Source: Anseranas semipalmata
Lineage: Eukaryota; Chordata; Aves; Anseriformes; Anseranatidae
Direction: 5' to 3'
DNA: 64,000 bases
Assembly: GCA_013399115.1 (NCBI GenBank)
Contig: VXAA01001237.1
Coordinates: 172,400 to 236,399 of the forward strand
Shown here: piece by piece, positions 1 through 49,758 of the stretch
How the letters are laid out: every line of letters starts with the position of its first letter
Numbering within the stretch: the first letter of the stretch is position 1
Translations under genes and position numbers: made by a program
The notes under the pieces: model-generated
Seen by the model: only the letters and a program-made list of their open reading frames with translations
Database searches by the model: none
Told to the model about the DNA's origin: nothing

Positions 1-181
1 GACAAAAATCTTACTTATCAAGGTGTAAAATAACCATTTGTGCTCCCCTTAGTTCTGTTTTGCCATTTCCACACCTTGGTGGTGGAACCTATGGTCTACA
101 CTGTGTTATGATTGGTATTCTGTGTACAGAACTTCTTGAAAGTCCTTTCTCTTTGCTGTAATAAAAGGTACATGTTCAGGA

Positions 182-192
182 TGACCCAGTTT
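182..192 (-). promoter_or_regulatory. Candidate ROR response element
   Basis: The minus strand reads AAACTGGGTCA, an exact match to the RORE consensus WAWNTRGGTCA. About one exact match is expected by chance in a window of this size counting both strands, so function is unproven. Confidence 0.2.
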
Positions 193-3100
193 ATATACTT
201 CTTCACTGGTTAATGCTGGGTTACCTTATGTGCTTAATTTTTAGTATTTGACAAAAGAAAACCCTGAGAACTAAATTTCCAATAATATAATTGTTGTGAT
301 ATTTGTTTGCTACAATAAGTGATATGACTACAAAAATTCATATTGGAGATGGTATATTTAGGGAACATTGAGGAGACAATCACTGAATGCAGTTAAATAT
401 TCAAATAATTTTGCAGGCATTAAGGCAGACAATAATTGAAATTACTCAAAGAAATATAGAGGGGTGTTTAGCTAGTTACAGTGATGTGGTATAGGCTTTC
501 AGTTACGCTACTCTGAGAAATAAGGTATTGGGCTAATTGATAAAGCAAAAGAAATATTTTATGTTTATAGCAAAATACTTATTGTATGAAATACAATGTT
601 ATACTGTTAGATGGGAAAGCTCTTTTCTATATCTTCTCATTAACTTAATTATATGTAGAAAAGAAAGAAAAATGTTGGAAAGTAATGTTTTCCAGAGTTC
701 GTAAAAGCTGTTAGTAACCACAGAGTATACTTTAAAAACGTGTTTAAGTCATTTTAAGTCACATTTTCATAACTTGTAAAGTAAAATGCCACCTTTGGGT
801 ACAGTGTCCTCAGAGGTAATATTTAAGGTAACTGTAAAAATAGTTAAAAATATATATTTATTTTTTAAAGGTGCATACAGGATACAAAATTATGGAACTT
901 TCTATGTACACTACTTCATTTAATTTCTGGACTTTGAAGGTTATATTTTGTTCCTACTAAGGCTGACATTTTAAACATAGCATTTTCCTATGAAAACTTA
1001 ACAATGTCCACAGTTATTTCTGTTGGGTGTGTTGGTTTGGAGTTTTTTAAAACTCAACTTCCCTCCTTACCTTTTGCAATATTTTGTTTATACAAAGTAG
1101 ACCATACCTGAGATCTCAATAAAAGTCAGTATGTTTGAACATTCAATGTAATTGAAATACAAGAATATAAAACATAAATACCTGGTTATTTGAATGGTGA
1201 GCTCGTGTACTTATATAAAGTTAAAGTTCTTTTCCATTCTAAGTATCACATAGAGATTTTTCTATTTCTATCATATTTTTAATTTTATTTATTTCTACTA
1301 GTGTAGGACTTCTGATTTCCAGAAGTAAAGATATGACACTGTTTGAATCTTTTGTCTTATCTTATATGCTTACAAAGAAAAAAAAAAGAAAAAAAAAAAA
1401 AAAAAAGCTTTTTAAGTTCTCTGAGTCTTCCCTAATTTGCAGACAACTTTTGCATGAAGTAAAAATATCAAAAATAGAATATTCAAGAGGTGTAATGATA
1501 GAAGACAGTTCTGACCCAGTTGGCAATTTCTCCAAAGCTGCACCCTTTCTAGGTCCAGCAACCCTATTTTGTGTGTATCCACAGATTGAACAAACCTCTT
1601 AAATCCTTGATCATTCACGCTACACAGTAATATTGCACTATCACCCATCCAGGATGTTGCTGTTTCTTATAGCTCTCCATCCCTGGTGTTGCTGTAAGGT
1701 TTTTTCCTTCATCAGTGCAAATGCTTGGGAAGCAGTTCAGAAAATAAGCAGTTGTAGAGGAGGAGTTAAATAGGATTATACTTGAAACCTCCAGTTATAT
1801 GGAGGCTGGCTTCAGGCTCTGTTTAGTGGCACCTGAGTCATGAATACTGAAATTGCTGAGTGCCAGTTACTTCTGTGGTCTGGACCATATAGCTGATGGC
1901 TGATGGTTTTGCATGGCATCAGGTTCTGGTTCTGTGTTTGACTGGAAGTATAGGAAGCTTGGGGTGTTTGAACAAAATGACGGAGTTGAGAATAAGCACT
2001 ATGCCTTGCCTTCCACTGAAAGCTGAAATAAGGTTTAAGTTCATTCCTGTCCCACTCTAGCAAGCAGTAACACTGGCTGGGTGTGAGGGAGGATAAGGTC
2101 ATGTGTGATCCCACATCCTTAAAACAGAAGCCCTTCCGAGCTCTTTCCCTGCAACACTTCTGTGCTACAAGGCTTTGTACCTGCACAGCACTGATCTTTG
2201 CATATTGAACATATCTAACAACTTGAGGTGTTGAGTGCTACATGACAATTTCAGCCCACTCTCAGAAGGTGAAACAGACCATAAATATTTACTGTGCCAT
2301 ATGGGCTCTCCACTTGCAGAGTTCATTGATCTATTTATTCAAGGAAGAAAACAAAACAAAACAAAAAAAGTGGATTGATGTCTGTCAGAAAACAGTCATT
2401 CAGAAACACTGGACACACTCTGAGTAGCTTTCTAAGTAAAGACAAGTGAGAAGGGAAAAGAATTGATCCTGCTAAACAGCTGCACTATTGTAAAGCACAT
2501 AAGTGAAACATCTACCAATTATGGCAAATAGTTGGCAGAGTAAAAGTGTGCTTCTCACAGGAAATAACTTTGCATGTGCAATATATTTTCTGTATAGCCT
2601 GCTATTTTTTGAGCAAGTGCACATTTACTGTCTAGAGAACCGCATAGAAAAACATGGTCATTGCTGCTCATATAGCCATCCTGACCAGCTTATATAAACA
2701 CAGTCTAAAGCTGCTAGAGATTATTTGCAGAACATAGGATCTGATGAGCTCAAATGTAAGATAGCTTGGGTAGTATAATATTTGGGATTACCATAGTAAT
2801 CTCTTTAGGGAAAGTGTGCAGTATCAGCAGAACCATTGCTTGAGTTTTTGAGGGAAGTAGAAAATGTACAGTAATAATTCTGCATTTATTATACAATTAA
2901 AGCTTTCCCTGTGAATAAGGCAAGTTTCTGAGCTCTTTATGGGGCCCAGGCTAAGGCTTTCAGAATTTAATTAAATATCTCTGATTTGAACTCACCTAGG
3001 GAGACCAAATTGTTGGTTGGCAACTTGTTTTTGTTGTGTGGTAACTTGTTTTACCGTAGCATCATCCTTTGAAGTTGCATGCATAATTTCCATGTAAAAG

Positions 3101-3560
3101 TGTTACTAGGAAAAAGACTTCATAGATTAATATAGAAATGCCCATGTTGAGAGGCAACAAACATGCTTCTGTACAGATTTACAGAGCACTAGGTGAGTTG
3201 TAAAGTTTACTGATCCTTTGACCCTTTCTGATCTCTTTGAGCACAGCCTTTCAAAGGTCAGGCTTTGAGCCATAGCCTCTGATTTTCATATTTTCGCATC
3301 TGGATTCTGGGCTGTACTTGGTCTGTGTTATCCATCACTGCCCTGCACAGGATACAAGCAGTTCTGCTTCCCTTCTGCTGCCTTCCAGCTAGTGAACCAT
3401 CCCACAAAAGACCAAGACAGCCTTGTGCTTCTCAATGCTCTGACCACCCTGTCTTCTCCAAAATAAAGAAAAAAAGCAAGCTGCTAGGTGGCAATTTCTG
3501 TGTCTTTGGCATCTTCCTAGTCTTTTGGTGTTTCATTGAGTGCCTGGAGGCCATTCTTGG

Positions 3561-3608
<48 letters not shown>

Positions 3609-6600
3609 CTGCACAGCTCTTATTTGAAATCCAGGAAATGGCATCTCTGCCACTGTTTTGTAATAATCCCATGGAAGTCCAGATTTTTGGTAAATTTTCT
3701 GTATGTATTTAACTCATTAAAATCATCATTTCTACAGGAAAAAAAATGGTAATCCAAAATAAATGTATATCAATTATATCATGACATTGTGTCAGTACAC
3801 TTAAGGTTCCCTTGCTCACAACTACCTTTACTCCTCAGAGAATCATCCAACCTTGCACACCTTGCACATCTTGCAGATTTTCTAATTGATTAGCGTACTG
3901 AAATTCAGCTCTGAGCAATTATTCTTAACCTTTCTTAAACCTGAAGTCCTTTGCTCCTATCTCAGGTGAGATAAAAAGCTAGGGGCCCCAAATCAATTAT
4001 TTTTTAAAAGAATGCATCATTTGGTCTAATAAAATATAGTACATCTACCTGAAAATCTCATCTATATACTTGAACCACCACAAACATAGCTAATAATTAC
4101 TATTCATAAATTCTTAAATAACACTAGTAGATCCATTGTAGTTATACTCAGGAAAGGAAATAAAGGACATTGTAACAAAAACTTTTTTTTAATTTCTGTT
4201 CTTAATGTGATGAGAAAATGTTGTCCTACTGTTCTCTGTTTTTTCTTTTCTTTTTTTTTTTTCCCTCTATAATTTCACCTTCTCCTCTGAATGTAAACAC
4301 AAATAATCAGTGGAGATCATTGTTTCCAGGTTTGTTCCAAAATTGGTGTGTAACAAAAAAAATACATATAAAAAGATCAGATTATACAAACAGTCTGGAG
4401 ATTGCCTTTAACTCTGAAGCTTTCGTAATCATTTGAACTCATTATTTCATCTGTCTGTTTTAAAACATTAGACAATGGTCTGTAAACATTATTATGGCTC
4501 TGGTAGAAACAGATACAAAAAGTCTTCCGAAGTATGTATCTACAGTGCAGATATAAACATATTTCTTTCATATATGAAACCTGTAAAAAGGCTAATGTAT
4601 AGCATATTATTTTGAAACTTTGAAATGTCAGTCTACAGACGTAATACCTATTTCTAAGGTTTCATCCTGAACTTTTCTTAAAAAAAAAAATATATATATA
4701 TATATATGCACACAATAAAGATGCACATTCTAACTTTCTGTTTTTTTTTTCACTAAAAAAAAAATGATATTTTAAAGTCTTTTTTTTTTCAATAGTTTTT
4801 AGAATAGCCTTGTGATAAAGAGCAGAGCTGATCTGTAAAAAGAGCTGACGTACAATTCAGTGCTTTTTTTTTTTCTCCCTGGGAAATCATTAAAGAGGAA
4901 GGAGGAAAGAAAATGTGTCACTGAAAACCTTCCGAGTGACATTGATTATAAGCTAAAAAAACTTCAACTGAGAGTGCGAGACCATGAAATAAATCAGTCG
5001 TGACAATTGTGCGGATTTATGGGAAAAACAATCTTTTTAACAGTAATCTATCACTCTGCCATTTCGAGTGATGATCTATCAGTTTTCTCAATATCCAACA
5101 GCCAGGACTACCACTTTCCTTGAAATTCATGACAAGTTGTTACAAACCAGGTGCAGATCAAATCTACTCTGTGTGCCCAGTGAGACATATAGATAAAGAA
5201 TTGCTGCTTCTGGGGAATTTGTGTGTCTCTGCACATGAGCAGTAGGACTGGCATATTTGGTAATCATCAGCCTTGCTGTAATGCACTGCGCAGAGTGGAC
5301 CTGACAGCCTTTGTAGATCTAATTCCAGGGTCCAGACCCGTAGCCTGAATTGTGTGTACCACTGTGTAAAAATGCTAAGATTTTACAAAGCAGGTATTTT
5401 CCTGGTTGAATTCCATTGAATCTGCTTACTCTAATGGCTCATTTGAGATATAGCTGACAGCAAACACGTAACTATAGACACATTAATTAACATTAGCTAG
5501 CATTAATTAGCTTGCTTAGATATTGCTAACAGTGTAGCTCTCACTGCATGAGGTACAGCAGAGGCTGGAAAATTTAACTAGTATCCTCAGCTGCATATTT
5601 TCAGATTATTAAAAACAAATGTAAAGACCTGAAGTCTTGCTGTAGCCACATAATATCTAATTCAGTGGCAAAGAAGACACCAAGTTCTAGTTGGCAGTAT
5701 AGCCTGTAGTGGAAACTTCTATTGATGGTGACATGGAAGGAAGAAAACTGTCTTACTCATGGAGACCAGCGTGAAAAAAAGAAAAGTTGGCAACTAGACA
5801 AAAATGATTAATATATTCAATTTGAAATCACTTAGGTATACAAATATGAAAGTGGTCTGGGCCAATCTACCAGCATATTTCAAAGAACTCTAGTTCAAGG
5901 ATGATGGGAATTCTTGGAAGGTGAAGGAGCTGCTTTTTTTTCCTACTGGTTCTCTGATTAGCCTTGATGTTTCCACTTGTGACCTCTCCTACATTAACAA
6001 ATTACTGAGAGGACTTCCTCATCAAAGTTCATGCCCAGCATGTGTTAGTATACTCTTTTGATCAAGAACTAAATATTGAAAGCTCGAGTCTTTTTTCCCC
6101 TTGGAACCAAAGCTATGGGTCTGGTAGATTATAGTGCTCTCCCAAATGATGTTCCTCAGATGTTAAATTGAGATTACATAAAATGCAGACTTTGTTTTTT
6201 GTTTTTTGTTTGTTGTTGTTGTTGTTGTTTTTGTTAGATAACATATGCATGTGAGTGGCAGTCCTCAGAAATACACAGTGGACACATTGGCTGTCTTGTT
6301 GACTCTGTTGCCTTTGTTTCAAGAGGAATTCAGCAAATAACTATGTAACTCCTAGATTTATTCTTAATTTCACAAATATAGCTATTCTTGAAACGTGATT
6401 ATTGCCCTACTTTTCAAAAAATGAATTTTGTGCCCGTGAGTAAATTCTTTGCTGGTAAAGAAAAAGAAAAATTCAGCGCACCATTTTTTTCTTGGGGCAG
6501 CGTATGAGAAAATAGCTAGTGTTTGGTTTGAAGATGTTTGTAAGTACATATTTGTTGTTTGTTTTGTTGTTTTTTTTTTTCAAGGGTTCATTCCAAATGT

Positions 6601-9440
6601 GTGAGAAGATTTTGTATTTGCTTCCTTAATAGAATTCTAACCTTCTTCCTGTTGTCCTGAGAGAATGAAATAGGTTTCAGGTGGTAAACCCAGCATCTGT
6701 GGATTGTTACTACTAGTCATGTAGAATTACTTAATTTCCATTGTGGCATTCTAATTTGTAGGATGCCATATAAAACTAAAGGCCCCAGTGAACTTTAAGT
6801 ATAAAGTAAGAGATGAATATTTCAGAGAGACAGGATGATCCTGTGGTAATAATGAGAGAAGCTACTATTGGTGATAAGGAGCAACCACAAGGCAGCATGT
6901 ATCCAAACATTATTAATGTTTTGGGTGATGGTGGTTTTGCAGACTTTTATTGAGTGATACATCTCAAGACAGGATGAAAACTGAATGTGCTTGTTGAAAA
7001 ACTGAATAAATGGACTGTTGAGACCTGTGTTATTGCTTGAAAAAAGACAGGAGCCATTATTCTTACACACATTATTAAAGTTGATGGGTAAGAAGGCAAG
7101 TGGAAGGACTTTAAAAGCAGAGAAAAGTAGTTTTGCTGTTGTATGCTTCCTCATTTTTACTACATTGGAAAAAAATAAGTTCTTTTTCTGTACTGCTGAA
7201 AGTTATCATTATGGCAACTCCACTATTAGTTCATCCCATTTTTACTTCAGTATTCAGAAATCAGTACTGAATCAATGTATTTTATACTTGCAATGAATTC
7301 AGAAGTGAACTGCTTATTTTATAGCAGCTATAGATAGCAGTAGGATATACAGTTCCCTAAACTGTTTGTTGGCCTAAGAGGAGAAGGGAAGAAGAAAAAC
7401 AACATAAAATTATAGGTAGCTGAACAAAGACACAATGTGAAAAAGGTGTAGTAGTCCCTGACAATCATTAAATCTGCAAAAGAAACCTGGTACACTGGGT
7501 GTTAATTACAGTAATTCAAGATGTTTCAGGGAATACAGTGGCTTCTTTTTCATCTGGCCTGTACAATTAACGACTCAAGTTTTCTGTTACGAATCCTTAA
7601 ATTGTTCTGCTGTTTATGAACAAAAAGAAATACCTAGGAGACAGTAGCAGTCTACTTTTCCAAACTTCTTCAAATGCTTTCTGTGTCATAAAGATGCTGC
7701 CTTTTATGTGAGCTCTCTAAGGAGCCATGGTAACAATTTCCTAAAGATCCTGTATTTACTAATTTATAGAATGGTTAGTTTTGAATATGGCTTTGAATTA
7801 ATTGATGAGCCTCAAGCCTGTAGTATTTATTTCATATTAATTGAAACCCAGAGCCTTAGCATTTAGTGACCTGATCCAGAAATATTTATCATGAGTGTAG
7901 TGCTTATAATTGCAAGTCACGCATGGAATTATTGATTGCTCACAGTAACAAGTACTGTGCTAAACGCAATGAGTGTCACAGGATTGATTCTTCTGTCTCT
8001 GTTCCTATAGCAGTTACAAACTGTATATGCAAGTTGCATTAAAAATACCTTCATACTGTTTTTATTTTTTTCTTCCCTTGTCATTACTTTTCCTGAAGAT
8101 CTCCTCATATTGCCGCTGTAGTCCCTGCCTCTGACATTGACATGTGTCTTTGAGGCTTGTCAGCATAAAGCAGCGCATGGTCCCAGAGCCTAGCCTTGCT
8201 GCCTCCACATGACTGTCAAGCAGGGACCTGTGAGCAATTGCTTCAACTAGCCTCTCAAACAGCAGTACCTGGAGGTGCATGTTTAAGTGTATTAATTACC
8301 TCAGTGAGGATAAAGCATAGAAATTTTTAAGCAGGATCAAGCTGGCAAAATTACTAAGAAACTGCAGCTACATTTCTATAAGGAATTTCCTTCTTTTTTA
8401 TGCAGTTGTCAAGCCAGGATGGCTAATGCATACTAGTTTCTTAACAAGAGAGACAAACTACATCACTTGTTTTGTGAAAGCAAAACAGGATTCAGAAGCT
8501 AATCCCAAAATTGTGGATGACATAGGAAATTGTATTTCTAGACATGAACTTTCTTAAGTACAAGGACAGCCAAAATTTCTGACTGGGTTATTTCCACTCA
8601 AAATATATTAACAACAAATTGCACTTTCCTACAGTAAAATTAATCCTATCCATCCTAGCTTATGAGCAATTTAAAAAGCTGTTTTACTTGCTTAAGCCTT
8701 GCCTAGAAATGTGCTTGATCAGAGGGAGCATCTCAGGAAAGTGAGCTCACAGTGGGAAACTAAAGTTTCTTTAGCCATCCATAAATGCTCTTCTTTCCTG
8801 GTTCCTTTGGGATATGGTGTCCCAAGGGAATAGTTACTGACTCTACAGAGAAGAGGGCCCCTGATGTTCACCTTGTGGTGTTTACTTCAGTAAGTCCCTA
8901 CTGTAAGTAATTGCCATGGAGTAGGGGTTGCAATGTACCTTTCAGCGGGGAGTGTGGTGGCTCTGCAGGACACTGCTCTGAGTTTGGGTTAACTTCACGG
9001 TGGTAGGAAGATAACTCTTAGGAAACTCTTGTCTCCTGCAAGGAGTGATTAATGATAACTACAGGTTGAAAATGGGCAAAATCCAGACTATGCCATTACA
9101 TTGCCACAACATCCACCATACAAATGTGTTTAGTGCTTGTCTTAAAATGTGCAATCATTTTTAAATAAGTCTTCTCCAGCATTTATAGCCTTCTTGTCTG
9201 CCAACAGGTTTGAAATGGGATGCTCATTTTAGGATGAACATCTGAATTATAATCTTGTTTCCCCAATTCCCAATCCATTTTGGAGTTGAACATTTCCAGC
9301 CAAAGTACTAAGGGCTAGCAACACTTGTGCTCGGGGTAGCCCTACCACACAAGCTGTGGCAGCTGTGCTGCCCAATTATTTGATGAATGACTTCTGTTGC
9401 AGAGAACTGCTGCTACTGTTGCCCTGAATATGGAAGATAT

Positions 9441-9974
9441 TGTCTTGGTTTTGGGTGGAATAGAGTTAATTTTCTTCATAGTACTGGTATGGTGCTATGT
9501 TTTGGATTTGTGATGAAAATAGTGTTGAAAACACAGTGATGTTTTAGTTGTTGCTGAGCAGTGCTTACACTGAGCCAAGGACTTCTCTGTTTCTCGTGCT
9601 ACCCCACCAGCTAGTATGGCTGGGTGTGCGCAAGAAGCTGGGAGGGGAATGATGAGGACAGCTGACACCAGCTGACCAGAGGATCTATCCCATACCATAT
9701 GACACACTCAGCAATAAAAGCTGAGGGGAAAGAAGTGGAAGAAAGGGATGTTCAGGGTTATGACATTTGTCTTCCCAAATAACTGTTATCACATGGTGAA
9801 GTTATGCTTTCTGGAAATGGCCTAATGCCTGCCAATGAGAAGTACTGAATGAATTATTTTGCTTTGCTTGCACACACAGCTTTTGCTTTACCTATTAAAC
9901 TGTCTTTAGTTTTCTCACTTTCACCCATCTAATTCTCTCCCTCGGATGCTTACAGGAGTTAAACTACAACTGAC
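9441..9974 (+). mobile_element. Solo LTR of an endogenous retrovirus (avian ERV type)
   Basis: The segment begins TGTCTTGGTTTTGGG and reads like a widespread bird LTR known from memory: GAGTTAATTTTCTTCATAGT early on, then TTGCTGAGCAGTGCTTACAC, a CCATACCATATGACA stretch, an AATAAAAGCTGAGG TATA/polyA-like element at about 9713, ATTAAACTGTCTTTAG near 9895, and GTTAAACTACAACTGACA at the end. It starts TG and can end CA. No internal retroviral genes flank it, so it looks like a solo LTR left by recombination. No clear target-site duplication is visible (gatat before, tctac after), so the ends are approximate and the copy is old. Confidence 0.75.
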
Positions 9975-10961
9975 ATCTACCAGGTGTACGGGTCTTTACC
10001 AAGCATGATACTAGTTCCAAGTGGTGGGAGAATTGCAGAGAACAATGAATCCCACAGAGGAAAACAAATGAATGGGAAGGAAAATAGTTTTTTTTGTTTC
10101 TTCACAATGCTTCTTACTAGAATAAGGTGTGATCCTTCCCTACATTTCAGAGTATGTGCTCTTACAGTGTAGGCAATGGAAACACACACAGGATTCAAAG
10201 TAGTTGAGGGAAGTAAATGGCTATGTTAGCAAAAGAAAAATATATAGAAGATAACAATTTCCTAATCATTTGGTTTACAAAGGGATCTGAAAGATGGTCA
10301 TATTCAAACATTTCCAGGTAGTGCCTGACTCTCCCATCACAGAGTCACTGGATACTTAACCTCTGTGTGTCTTGCCTACCTCTGACCTGGTGCTCAAACA
10401 GACAGCTTGAAGAGAAGGAGAGGTTAAGTAATCATTTGCGAGCTCATGTCTGCTAGTGGGATCGGTATCTCTGTGTGTCTTGAAGCCATAATCTGAAGGA
10501 TATGAAAACTTCATCACTTCTACTGCTCTGAAAAATGCATCAAAACATACCATGTAAATCTACCTCAGCAAAATGAAGAGTAAAGTCGTGAATATTTGAG
10601 AAGTGTAAGCAAGAACAATCTAGATAATTATTTAGGATCCCTAATGACTGTCATTAGCAATAATGATGATGAAATTAACAAGTAAAAACAAAAGAGAAGA
10701 ATATGAGGAAAAACTTGCTAATCATGAGATAGCTTAAACTGTTTAAGAGTTTTGTGGGGTATGGTAGAAACTACATAATGTGAAGCAATTAAAATCCGCC
10801 AAATCAAAGCATTCAGAAACATACAGTACAATAAAAAGTAGTTTTATATTGTCAGGGATGGAGAAGGGGGTCATGAACAGGCTTTCTACTGTCTAGCTCT
10901 AGCTTTTAAGACCTTCCTTTGAGGAAGAAAGAAATGAAATAGAATTATATACTCAAAATAA

Positions 10962-47001
<36,040 letters not shown>

Positions 47002-47210
47002 AGGGGATAATAAAATTTTCACGTAGTCATGGAATGCATCACTGTTAAGACAAAAAGAAATGTTTTCATAATGAACTTATTAAAAATGTCACTACTGCAA
47101 CACTAGGAATGTTCTGCACTTAATAGAATTATTTTTCACCGCTACAGTTTGAAGAATGTAAATATGCAACTCTGAGTGGGGATGTCTTTTTTCTCTTTTC
47201 TTTGTTTACT

Positions 47211-47245
47211 TTTTTTTTNTTTTTTTTTTTTTTTTTTTTTTTTTT
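47211..47245. repeat. Poly-T run with one ambiguous base
   Basis: About 35 Ts with an N at 47219, some 210 bases after the RORB stop. The length is probably not accurately assembled. Confidence 0.95.
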
Positions 47246-49188
47246 GAACTGACAATGAATATACAAATATAAGACACTGGGTGTTACCTTTTTTTTAATT
47301 TTATTTTATTGGCATATGTTTTGGGAGACAACTGTTCATAGAATTTTATTGTAGATATAAATGAGAATAGAGCAGTACTTTGCAGTATTACTCTTGCTGT
47401 TTATTGTTCAAATATAATTTAAGAAAATTCCACTTATTAGACTTGCCTATTTCTATGTTTTTAGATAGTTTAATGCATGTGGAAATTTGTAGCTGTCTTG
47501 GAAATTATAGTGCATGTATGAAATACACATATATATATGTATATGTGCTATATACTTATATATATGTGTGTATTATATGCATACATGCTGTAGCTTAAAA
47601 GTCCCATGCCTACTTTTAAAGGATGCTCAGCCAGGCTGTCATGCATTTCTTGCTCTCCAAATAATGTATTAGATTTACTTTGGGCAATCACAATTTGCTT
47701 TGCCAGTCAGAGTTAAATCATCAACTGCCAATGTGTAATGACAGGATCACTCCTGAGACGTGTAATGTAGTGCATGTGTGCAGTCTGTAAATGAAACATC
47801 AAGAATGTATCAATGGTGCAAAAGCCTTGTCTGGATGATTTTAGTGGAGAAAGGAAACATTTTTTTGGAATTTTCTCCCTGCTACAGGGATACAGCATAT
47901 ATTAAAGTCAACATTTTAGGACATGATATCAGTAAATTATCTGAAACACAGAGTAAGAACATAGACTGTCCCACCCATACATTTTTCTGATTCCACAAAA
48001 GATTTTATTTCATATATACTTCTTTGAAAAGTAGTTTCAAGATTCGGCTTGTTTTTTGTTTAACTCAATGGAAAGACATATAGTGAACTCAGTGAAAACC
48101 ATAAGAAGCCTAAAATGTAGCTCTGAGGGAGGGAGGAGGAAAGTCAAAGCAAGCGAAGGCCATGGTTACAAAGATGAACATAACTATTACTATTTATGAC
48201 ATAGCCATCATCTAGATGAGACTGATGGTTTCCATTCCACATATATATGTATATGTTACATGCACATACACATATGTGTGTGTATATACACACATGCATA
48301 GGGTTGATTTTATGCGCGCTTCAGGAGGCAAGCAAAGGATCGAGGCTTTCTTTTCGTCTGTCTCTGGATTGATTTTATGTGCATTTGCTTGCAAAACCAA
48401 AGGCAAGCCTAGAGGGGAGTGAAAGACCGCTGCAGACTTAATATTGTGGATTAATTAAGTTTAACTGCAGTCATGATTAATGTATTTGGATTCTCCCAGA
48501 GATACAAAACATAAAGTTTTTGACTGTGGAAGAGCAGGTATTCAGTTCCTGCCATGGCTCCGTCCTTACCATCACTTCTTCCTGTTGTGAGCTTTTCCAG
48601 AGAAGTCTTTTCAGGGGACGCCAGTGGATGGAGTAGAGCAGAAATAAGAGGATGCAGAAATAAGTGGAAAAGAAATGAAGCGAAGGCAGGGTCATAAGCA
48701 GATGCATTTCTGTATTTTGAATCTCATAACAGGCAGTGCAAGCTGAGGCCTGGCAAGGAGCAGGCAGGCCATGCTGGCAGGCAGGGCGAAGGCCCCACCA
48801 TCTGGCAAGCTGCAGGGCAGAGTTGTGCTGCTGGGAGCCCATGGGGACACAGCTGGGCCCCGGGGTGGGTGCAGAAACTTGGCTTGTGGCAGTGATAGCT
48901 TAATGCCTCTGGCTTTTCCAGGAGACCACACAGCTCCTGTCTCAGTCCTCTGTTCCATTTTCTGCATCACCAAGTAATTCAATGTCTATTTCAAGCACAC
49001 TTGGTACAGTTTCCCCTGGCACTCCACCAACCAGTTTGAAAGTTTACATACATGTTTCATGCCTAGAAATCCAGTCTAGACAACATCAACAGATGTTTGC
49101 TCTGTTTTAGCAGTCCCAGACCTGACACAAGAGCACTTACGAACTCTCAGCTAATAAATGTTTCTCTGTAAGTCCATTCCAACTGCAA

Positions 49189-49262
49189 TATAAATATATA
49201 TATATATTTACATTATATATTTATTATATATAAAGATATATATATATATACACACACACAAA
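49189..49262. repeat. TA-rich / (CA)n microsatellite
   Basis: An imperfect TATA-type repeat ends in about five CA units, within the probable RORB 3' UTR. Confidence 0.9.
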
Positions 49263-49719
49263 ACCTGCAGAGGCAAGTTAGTTGTGCTGAGAAGAATTCT
49301 GTTGTAAACATGATACAATCTTCCTAATTTCTTAGTCCTATACAAAATCAATCTCTAAAATACCTTTTTTTTGCACCAAATTCAGAGCACATTTTCTGAT
49401 CATTACATTAAAATGTCTTCAGTTAACATAGTAAAACATTGCTCTTGATGCTTCTTTATACCACTTAAGCCCTAAGACTGGCATCTTCTTATAACATGAC
49501 TTATCTGCTTGCAGCCTCTTTTACATGGCAAATCCATAAATATGACTCCAAACTTCACCTATCTGTAATATCAAAAAACTTAATTAACCATATTTATGCA
49601 TGGTCAACTTGAACGTATTTGGAAAAAAAAACAAAAATCAAGTTAAACTGAATCCTATAACAGCTCAATTTTAACTGCAGGGGATTCATGTTTTCCTTCT
49701 CTTTTCCAATACAAGAACA

Positions 49720-49758
<39 letters not shown>
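49720..49758. repeat. (ATCT)n microsatellite
   Basis: About nine perfect ATCT units in the probable RORB 3' UTR. Confidence 0.95.

Noticed and set aside
6590..6625. ATGTGTGAGAAG as a possible RORbeta2 first-exon start
   Set aside because: Following codons do not match the RORbeta2 N-terminus and no suitable donor follows in the right phase.
47009..47014. AATAAA just after the RORB stop as the polyadenylation signal
   Set aside because: Only eight bases after the stop codon, which would leave almost no 3' UTR.
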